Origin: Kiritimatiellia bacterium
GTDB taxonomy: Bacteria; Verrucomicrobiota; Kiritimatiellia; RFP12; UBA1067
Direction: 5' to 3'
DNA: 34,698 nt
NCBI GenBank assembly: GCA_017395505.1
Contig: JAFPUH010000040.1
Coordinates: forward strand, 1 to 34,698
The notes beneath the pieces are model-generated. The model saw nothing but the letters and a program-made list of their open reading frames with translations. It did no database searches and had not been told where the DNA came from. Below, piece by piece: positions 28,484 to 34,698 of this stretch (position 1 is its first letter; each line of letters begins with the position of its first letter). A program made the position numbers and the translations under genes.

Positions 28484-31400
28484 ATGAAAAATCTACTCGA
28501 AGGATTAAAAGAATTGGTCGTGCCAGATGTGCGACTAGTCACAATGATGCTGGCTCTCTGCGCAACAGGCCAAGCATGGGCGACGCCATATGAGACTACA
28601 GGCTACGAAGCTTTTGGTAGCACAGATGGTGTGGTTCTGTGGCGAGCAAAATCAACTGAAGAGAACTTTCACGCCAGTACTGTTATAAATGTTGCTGCGG
28701 ATGGAACAGAGGGTACTGAGTATCAAATGAGGGTTTATAACGCGAACCCTACACAAGCTACTCAGACTACAGACAAGACCATTGCGTGGCAACGCTTTGC
28801 CAGAAACCAGACTTCTGTTTATGCTGCGCCAGGCAAAGTGCTAGTATATGATGAGGCTGGTTATAGAGAGAGTTCCGATGCGCAGTTTTCGCCGCTATCT
28901 TTTGGTGGTCTATATGTGAAGGCATTGGCTGCTGAAGGGAAGCCATATACAATAACGGATAGTAAGAGCGATGCAACGGATCGTATAGTTGAACTTGGCG
29001 CATCTGGTTATAGCACTGTTTTCAAATTTGAAAAGTCTTTCACTTTTAACCGCAACTCTGCGACTGAAGTGAAGGGTACTGCTACTGTTGATATCGACAC
29101 TGGGGCCACATTCACAATCAATAATCGTGATGGCAAAGGGGCAAAGGTAGATAGCGGCAACACGCTTATATTGAAAGGCAGTGGGACATTGTTAGTGAAT
29201 GGTGGATTGACGGTCGGCGGTACGCTAGACATTTCCAACTCGCCTTCTTCCATTTCTGGTGATGTGACACTTAATGCAGGCTCTACACTTGTCCTTCCAG
29301 CCGGCGTATCGAAAAACGCAACAGTGAGCATTGCTGTCTGCTCAGGCACATTGACTGCCAGTGGAGATGTTAATGTCAAGATCGGTACTGATGATGCCGT
29401 TTCTGCCGATCTTATCGTTTCTGGAGGAACGATAACTAAAATCCTTACTGCGCGTACTTATGCTGCCACGGTAGGCGGCACTAAGGACTTTAGTGCTATC
29501 ACATGGACGATGGGCGAGGGCGCATGCGATCCAGTGTTTAGCGCTTTGGCAAGCGCAGAAGTGACGGTAAGCGAGGCAAGCACAATCACAATTGACAGTG
29601 CAACGACCATGGCGACACTTAAGCTACTTGGTTCTGCCGATCTTACAATAGTGACAAGTTCGCAATTGACGCTAGCCGCGTTGAATCTTTCCGAATATAC
29701 AGGCAACGTAACGATTTCAGGAACGGCCTTTACCCTGGCGAATGGAGGATTGACCGGTGCTGCTACATTTATCCTTGACCCTGGCGCAGGGAACACATAT
29801 ACTATGTCCCAGAGCAATACGGGATATACAGGCGAGGCTGTAATCAAGAGCGGAACTGTGAAGATGGGCGATGCGACCTCGTTTGGTAATATCGGGCGCG
29901 ATAATTATTATATACGTGTTAAGGGCGATGCAACATTTGATGTGAATCATCATGATGCGACTTCTGGTGCATATACCTCTCGCAAAAATCAAGTTGTCCT
30001 TGAAGAGGGGGCAAAATTGACATCATCTACAGCACAAGATAACAACGACACAAAATTATCTGGATTCCAGACGATTAAACTTGATGGCGATGCTGAAGTT
30101 GTTGCCGATACAACTTATGTGTCGCTTTCACTGCACTATAATTACTGGCCTTCCAGGCTTGAGCTTGGCACACACACATTAACAAAAACAGGAGCGAACC
30201 AGCTGTACCTCTCAATTTGCACCATTACGGGTACTGGTATGTTGGATATTGAAGAGGGCGGTGTAACGATTTTCAATGGTAATAATGGTTCATTGAGCAC
30301 GTGCGAGAATGGGACAATCAGGATTGGTTCAGGGGGTCGACTTGATTTTTCAAAATACAGTAGCGGAGCGCCAACTCTTTCTGTGAAGAATCTCGAGCTG
30401 TATGGCTCCGTGACTCGGGTTGCAGATTCCTCGACCCTCACAGTAACAGGCTACATTTCAGGCACAGGCACAACGCCTATGCTGACATTGGCGAATGGCG
30501 CAACTCTGAAGCCAAAGAGCATCACAGGAGGATTGACCGTAACAGATTCGTTGACGCTGAGCGGCTCGATAAATGTCGATCTTTCCGAAATAAACCTGTC
30601 CTCCAAGGCGGACGGTTCATATTTCGCGATTCTTACAGCACCTGCAGATGGCGAGTTCAATTTGGCCAATGTTACGTTGAATCACGGGGGCAATGGTTCT
30701 GGTTGGGAGCTTTATTCAAGGGAAACATACACCGGTTCGGGCAAATATGAGCTCGGTGTTTATCTGAGACCGGATGTTACTTGGAGGGGAGCATCGGGAA
30801 CCTGGTCTGACACGAGTTTCAATGGAGGTACAGACAACTATACAACAGGTCAGCAGGTTGTCTTTTCTGATAGCGGTGCGTCAAATGATCCCCTCGCGAT
30901 TACCGTAAGTGGCGCAAAGACCGTCAGCTCACTTGACTTTATTGCTGATAACCGTGATATGACCTTGTCTGGCGACGCGATTTCCGCAGGGACAGTTTCA
31001 AAGGCAGGTGACGGAATTGCGACGGTCAATAACGCACTTTCCGTTACGACCTCAATATCTGTAACGGATGGTGTTCTCGTCTTGAATCCGACGGCTGAAG
31101 TTGTTGCGGATGAATGGACTGCATCGGACAGTGGAACGTTGGTAGTTTATGTCGATTCTGGCAACACAACCACAATCTCGATTCCGATTACCGCAACCAA
31201 ACTCATAAAGCGCGGCGCAGGAGTGTTGATATTGGAAAATGCTGCAAATACTATATCGCAAGGCACGATTATCGAAGCAGGCACGATAAAGGTTAATCAA
31301 AAAAAATCTGACAATATATCGCAAGTGTTTGGTTCTGGGTCTGTCACAATTGCAGCTGATGGCAATGGTGTAGGCGGCGCGTTGGATGTAAATAATTGCT

Positions 31401-34400
31401 ACGTCGAGAACCAAATATATATCTGTGGAAATGGCCCAGACGGGAATGGTGCACTTATAAATAACAACAGCGATATGGGTAGCGACAAGAGGTGGAAGGT
31501 TTCCTTGACCGGTAATGCATCGTGGGGCGGGAGCAAGTATATACATTTTGGTGCATCCTCATCAATAGTGTTGAACGGGCATACTTTCACCAAGAAGGGA
31601 TCCAATAGTTTCCCGCTAAATAATACTACAATGAGTGGGAACGGCACGATTGTAGTAGAAGCAGGTCAATTCCAAAATAATAACAACGTGAACAATCTAA
31701 GCGGAATTGATATTGTGATAAAGTCCGACGCTACTTTGAACATGGCTGGAGGCACCTCTCTCTCTGTCAAAAACTGTACCTTTGAGGGAACAACGGCAAC
31801 GGTTACCGCAAATGCAGCTGTCGCCAATTCTGCTAACTTGATTGTTAATGGCACATTGACGGTTAATGGTACGCTTTCGCTTCCTAAGTTGGAAATGGCG
31901 AGCGGATCAGGAATATCGTTTGCTGGAACAGGTGCTGCAATCACGGTGGGTAATGCGTTCGCGCTCCCCGCTTCTGGTACAGTGACGCTTGATGTCACAA
32001 GCCTCACTCTGCCAACAGGAACAGATAAGTTGACGCTTTTCTCTACGACCACAGCACTTGACCTAACTAAGTTCTCCGTAACGGGTAATAGTGACTATTA
32101 CCTGCAGCAGAATGCACAGGATGCCGAAACCAATCCAGGTGCGGTTACGTTGCAACTTTATGCGGCAAAAGATGATGCTGGTGGATATTATAGAGATGCA
32201 ACTGGTGCTTTGTTGGCGATGGCTGCAAACCACTCCTTGACATTGACTATACTTGATGGAACAGAAGAAGATGATTGGACGGCAGACGAACTTTCTCCTC
32301 GGGGGCTTGAGCGTTCGGGAACATCGGTATATTATGTTGCAGCAAAGATTGGCTCTACACCATATAATTCACTGCAGGGGGCTGTGGATGCGGCTACAGG
32401 CGGAGAGACGATTATGCTCGCTTTTAATTCAGATGATTCGATAACACTGAACGGCAAGAACATTGTTTTCTCTGAGGGCTCTTATACCTTCTCCGGCTCG
32501 TTTACTGGCAATGGAACGGTTGAGCTTGCATCCGCTCTGAAATCTGCGGCTACTGCTCGTTGGGCGGAAGGGTGGACCGGAACGGTCGTGTTGCCGGTTG
32601 GTGCGTTGAGCAGTCCGTTGAACTTCAACCTCTACGGTATTTCTGGATCAAGTGTACAAATCACAGGCGCCGTATCTGGGTATCTGCCCAATGAGGAGAT
32701 TGTTGCGACTGTCAAAATACCAAGTAGCGCTTCATTGACGCTTACGGCATTTTCGCCCTCGTATGTCAACGCTTTCGCTAAGATTGAGGGTGAAGGCGCT
32801 TTGTCTGTGCCGGTAGCGGCAACCACTGGTGCAAGCGGCAATGATTTGGGCAATGCCGCGAACTGGGGCGCTGGGTACAACTATTCTGCTTATTTGCTCA
32901 TCAAAGATGTATCCAAATTTACTGGCTCGCTTACGGCAAATCAAGCTGTCGGTATTGCGATCGGCTCTTCGAAACCGCATAAGAATACCGTGGGCGGTAA
33001 GATAATCGTTGATTCTGGAGCATCAGCTACAATTGCTTCGGGCAAGACATGGAGCGCTGTAAACGGTATTGTTGTGAATGGCACATTGAATGTTGCAGGG
33101 ACCGTGACAGGCGGCATTACCAGTGGTAATGGACTTGTCAATCTTACGGGCGGTAGCGTAGACCTTGGCACGCTAGGCGCGGCAATAACGCATAAGTATG
33201 TTGCCGTAAGCGGAGAGAGCTCGCTCACGCTTCAATGCGAGTATAATGATGGTTCTGGTGTAATCTTCAACGGTGATGCGATTGAGAATCCGTTCATTAA
33301 GGTTGAATCAGGAGCAACACTCAACCTCTCATATGGCAATTTCTCTGGATGGAGTGGAGATGTTTGCGATGGTTATATCGTCAATGAAGGTACCCTTAAT
33401 ATATCTCAAAAAGGGAGTGTGTCAACCTTCTTCCGTAATCACTTGATTCTGACAGATGGTTGCACGACTACAATCGGTGGTTCAGGTAATCTTTCGCTTT
33501 ATGGTGGAGTTGCGACTGAGTCCACGGCGCAGATCCAACTTGTTTCTGGCGAGGCAGAAATTTCTAGTGTCTCCGCGGGAATTGGCTTCGGCAATGTCTC
33601 AAACCAAGGTGTTTATGGTGGAAAAGGTGTTGGCATCGCTGTGGGCGATGATGCAACACTGACCATTAGCGCACAGATATATGCCAGTAACGTGAGTTCT
33701 GGCAGCAATCCGGTAGCTAAGTACGGCAATGGTACGCTCGTTCTCAGCAATTCTAGCAACAGTAATGCCGAGCCTTGGACCCTTTATGCTGGCGTCATAA
33801 AGTCTGTTGTCGCGCTTACGGTCTCCAGCGCAGATACGTCGAAGAGAGTGAACGATGTCTCTGTGGGTGACTACCATGTCTATTCACTTGTTCCTTCTCC
33901 TGCAGAGATAACTACGACTAGTTTCGGTTTCAACTCCTTCACATATGGAGACAATCCGGTTACTCTTGGCCCGGATGACACCGTCATTGTCCCTTCCGAT
34001 TGCACGGGCGATCAATGGAATCCAACATTGTCGAACGTGGCTGGGCATCCTGTAATCGTAAGAAAAGACATGAATTGGAAGGCAGGAATCGTCACAATGA
34101 CAATCGATTCAGGTGTGACGGTGTATGCGTATGCTGGCTATAAATCAGTTATAAATAATGGTTCGGAGATTTCTGGAACAGGAACTCTATCACTGAACGG
34201 CAATGTCCCTGTCGAGGGTGTCGCTTCAGTGTTGTGCACGGTAGGTGGCAGCGGGAAACTCTTGCTTGCGAACAAAAATGCAATACTGACAGTGAGTTCT
34301 CCGCTCGAAGATGGTAAGGTTATAACCTCTGTCACTGGTGCAAAGGTCATCAGCGAATCGGTAGATGGAGGAACACGCTATCGTGTTGTCTACGGCACCA

Positions 34401-34417
34401 TCTTCTCGGTCTGGTAA
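28484..34417 (+). CDS. Giant secreted beta-repeat protein (autotransporter-strand-repeat type)
   Basis: The 1,977 residues begin with a long signal peptide ending ALCATGQAWA, with cleavage likely after residue 33. The rest is Thr/Ser/Gly/Asn-rich with the rhythm of a right-handed beta-helix: stretches such as GTLDISNSPSSISGDVTLNAGSTLVL, a PATR-like unit NTGYTGEAVIKSGTVKMGDATSFG, LIKRGAGVLILENAAN and GKIIVDSGASATIASGKTWS. Around residue 765-800 a block WRGASGTWSDTSFNGG...YTTGQQVVFSD resembles linker units of such proteins, and near 1,290 a YYVAAKIGSTPYNSLQGAVDAATGG unit starts another solenoid. The C-terminus (RYRVVYGTIFSVW) shows no autotransporter barrel, PEP-CTERM or T9SS domain, so the anchoring is unknown. 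It is AT-richer than the housekeeping genes. The ribosome site is GAAAGGAAAAA. Adhesion or surface coat is the likely role. Confidence 0.85.
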   Translation: MKNLLEGLKELVVPDVRLVTMMLALCATGQAWATPYETTGYEAFGSTDGVVLWRAKSTEENFHASTVINVAADGTEGTEYQMRVYNANPTQATQTTDKTIAWQRFARNQTSVYAAPGKVLVYDEAGYRESSDAQFSPLSFGGLYVKALAAEGKPYTITDSKSDATDRIVELGASGYSTVFKFEKSFTFNRNSATEVKGTATVDIDTGATFTINNRDGKGAKVDSGNTLILKGSGTLLVNGGLTVGGTLDISNSPSSISGDVTLNAGSTLVLPAGVSKNATVSIAVCSGTLTASGDVNVKIGTDDAVSADLIVSGGTITKILTARTYAATVGGTKDFSAITWTMGEGACDPVFSALASAEVTVSEASTITIDSATTMATLKLLGSADLTIVTSSQLTLAALNLSEYTGNVTISGTAFTLANGGLTGAATFILDPGAGNTYTMSQSNTGYTGEAVIKSGTVKMGDATSFGNIGRDNYYIRVKGDATFDVNHHDATSGAYTSRKNQVVLEEGAKLTSSTAQDNNDTKLSGFQTIKLDGDAEVVADTTYVSLSLHYNYWPSRLELGTHTLTKTGANQLYLSICTITGTGMLDIEEGGVTIFNGNNGSLSTCENGTIRIGSGGRLDFSKYSSGAPTLSVKNLELYGSVTRVADSSTLTVTGYISGTGTTPMLTLANGATLKPKSITGGLTVTDSLTLSGSINVDLSEINLSSKADGSYFAILTAPADGEFNLANVTLNHGGNGSGWELYSRETYTGSGKYELGVYLRPDVTWRGASGTWSDTSFNGGTDNYTTGQQVVFSDSGASNDPLAITVSGAKTVSSLDFIADNRDMTLSGDAISAGTVSKAGDGIATVNNALSVTTSISVTDGVLVLNPTAEVVADEWTASDSGTLVVYVDSGNTTTISIPITATKLIKRGAGVLILENAANTISQGTIIEAGTIKVNQKKSDNISQVFGSGSVTIAADGNGVGGALDVNNCYVENQIYICGNGPDGNGALINNNSDMGSDKRWKVSLTGNASWGGSKYIHFGASSSIVLNGHTFTKKGSNSFPLNNTTMSGNGTIVVEAGQFQNNNNVNNLSGIDIVIKSDATLNMAGGTSLSVKNCTFEGTTATVTANAAVANSANLIVNGTLTVNGTLSLPKLEMASGSGISFAGTGAAITVGNAFALPASGTVTLDVTSLTLPTGTDKLTLFSTTTALDLTKFSVTGNSDYYLQQNAQDAETNPGAVTLQLYAAKDDAGGYYRDATGALLAMAANHSLTLTILDGTEEDDWTADELSPRGLERSGTSVYYVAAKIGSTPYNSLQGAVDAATGGETIMLAFNSDDSITLNGKNIVFSEGSYTFSGSFTGNGTVELASALKSAATARWAEGWTGTVVLPVGALSSPLNFNLYGISGSSVQITGAVSGYLPNEEIVATVKIPSSASLTLTAFSPSYVNAFAKIEGEGALSVPVAATTGASGNDLGNAANWGAGYNYSAYLLIKDVSKFTGSLTANQAVGIAIGSSKPHKNTVGGKIIVDSGASATIASGKTWSAVNGIVVNGTLNVAGTVTGGITSGNGLVNLTGGSVDLGTLGAAITHKYVAVSGESSLTLQCEYNDGSGVIFNGDAIENPFIKVESGATLNLSYGNFSGWSGDVCDGYIVNEGTLNISQKGSVSTFFRNHLILTDGCTTTIGGSGNLSLYGGVATESTAQIQLVSGEAEISSVSAGIGFGNVSNQGVYGGKGVGIAVGDDATLTISAQIYASNVSSGSNPVAKYGNGTLVLSNSSNSNAEPWTLYAGVIKSVVALTVSSADTSKRVNDVSVGDYHVYSLVPSPAEITTTSFGFNSFTYGDNPVTLGPDDTVIVPSDCTGDQWNPTLSNVAGHPVIVRKDMNWKAGIVTMTIDSGVTVYAYAGYKSVINNGSEISGTGTLSLNGNVPVEGVASVLCTVGGSGKLLLANKNAILTVSSPLEDGKVITSVTGAKVISESVDGGTRYRVVYGTIFSVW

Positions 34418-34432
34418 GACAAGAAACAATTT

Positions 34433-34472
34433 GGCTGCGGCGTTACACACACACACACACCACGTCGCAGCC
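34433..34472 (+). terminator. Hairpin with an (AC)8 loop behind the giant gene
   Basis: GGCTGCGGCGT (34433-34443) pairs with ACGTCGCAGCC (34462-34472) with one G-U. The 18-base loop contains the dinucleotide run (AC)8 at 34445-34460. It sits 15 bases after the stop; it has no T-run of its own but is directly followed by a true terminator. Confidence 0.7.
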
Positions 34473-34474
34473 TC

Positions 34475-34514
34475 GGCGGGGGAGGAAGACAGAGCCTCCC
34501 TCGCCATTTTCTTT
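34475..34514 (+). terminator. Intrinsic terminator after the giant gene
   Basis: GGCGGGGGAGG (34475-34485) pairs with CCTCCCTCGCC (34495-34505), one G-U, loop 9, followed by ATTTTCTTT. With the hairpin just before it, this makes a tandem stop. Confidence 0.85.
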
Positions 34515-34698
34515 GACAGGGTTGCCGCCGCTGTGCCCCAGCTTTGACCGTTGACCGTTGGGGACAGCAACTGTAAATTTCAAATGAAATTTTCTGTCTT
34601 TGTCTTAGGGTGCGGAATTTTATCCCAGGCGCGTCAGCACATGGAAAAGACAGGAAGAAGGATGAGGGGTGCAGGGGGGAAGGAGGAAGGGAGGAGAA
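34515..34698. other. Non-coding tail of the window
   Basis: No gene is seen. It holds a doubled TTGACCG near 34548, an AAATTTC/GAAATTT hairpin with loop AAAT (34575-34592), and from about 34640 a nearly pure A/G stretch that runs off the window. The latter may be upstream of a gene beyond the edge. Confidence 0.6.

Noticed and set aside
28484-34417. CRISPR-like or long nucleotide repeats in the giant gene
   Set aside because: The protein repeats are degenerate and have no regular spacing at DNA level; no CRISPR array was seen anywhere in the window.
34445-34460. (AC)8 as a phase-variation switch of the giant protein
   Set aside because: The run lies behind the stop codon in a hairpin loop, so slippage cannot shift the reading frame.

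Overview
The window is a bacterial chromosome segment. It starts inside tuf and runs through a conserved translation cluster (tuf-rpmG-tRNA-Trp-secE-nusG-rplK-rplA-rplJ-rplL) into a GC-rich housekeeping region, and ends in an AT-richer accessory tract with a 1,977-residue secreted beta-repeat protein. The best guess for the host is a gut or rumen member of the PVC superphylum, most likely Kiritimatiellota (Verrucomicrobia subdivision 5). This rests on the giant autotransporter-strand-repeat protein with no recognisable barrel, a two-domain SGNH esterase beside nagA and glf, an Ala/Pro/Lys-rich tail-anchored protein behind frr, and a uniform TTTGGTATAAT-type promoter. It is an inference; no 16S rRNA gene is present.

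Layout. 1-4,312: elongation factor Tu, L33, tRNA-Trp, SecE, NusG and the L11/L1/L10/L7-L12 genes, closed by a terminator. The rpoB-rpoC pair usual after rplL is absent. 4,331-7,194: queA, an orphan double-PAS protein, an RluA-type pseudouridine synthase and tRNA-Arg. 7,213-9,787: stand-alone CoaC, a DPM1-like glycosyltransferase, gmk and apbE, tightly packed. 9,824-12,403: pyrH, frr and the tail-anchored protein. 12,412-15,300: an ABC-2 exporter (permease, ATPase, permease). 15,303-18,454: bioD, convergent with the leftward fabH-fabF operon, then leftward tRNA-Pro. 18,525-25,154: a UvrD/PcrA helicase, UDP-galactopyranose mutase, NagA, tRNA-Ser, the double esterase and a DnaQ-like exonuclease. 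25,156-26,286: a chromate-transporter-family protein.

From about 26.3 kb base composition falls and the accessory region begins. It holds a gene that looks like an in-frame fusion of a DUF6922 domain to the C-terminal end of an AbiEii nucleotidyltransferase, bracketed by two exact 28-nt hairpin-forming direct repeats. Next come a promoter followed by about 260 nt that fold into a long, interrupted rod (candidate new structured RNA), a small leftward ORF of 57 codons, a two-helix membrane protein with a polylysine tail, and the giant surface protein with tandem terminator hairpins behind it.

Two signals run across the window. Promoters are very uniform (TTGnnn, 17-18 nt, then TRTGG/TTTGG/TTTGA-TATAAT). 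Four of them place the predicted transcription start within a few bases of the ATG or GTG of the gene (PAS protein, pyrH, helicase, esterase), so these genes are predicted to have leaderless or nearly leaderless mRNAs. The most novel candidates are the rod RNA at 26,961-27,240, the fused toxin/antitoxin-type remnant with its flanking repeats, and the palindrome on the fabH promoter.
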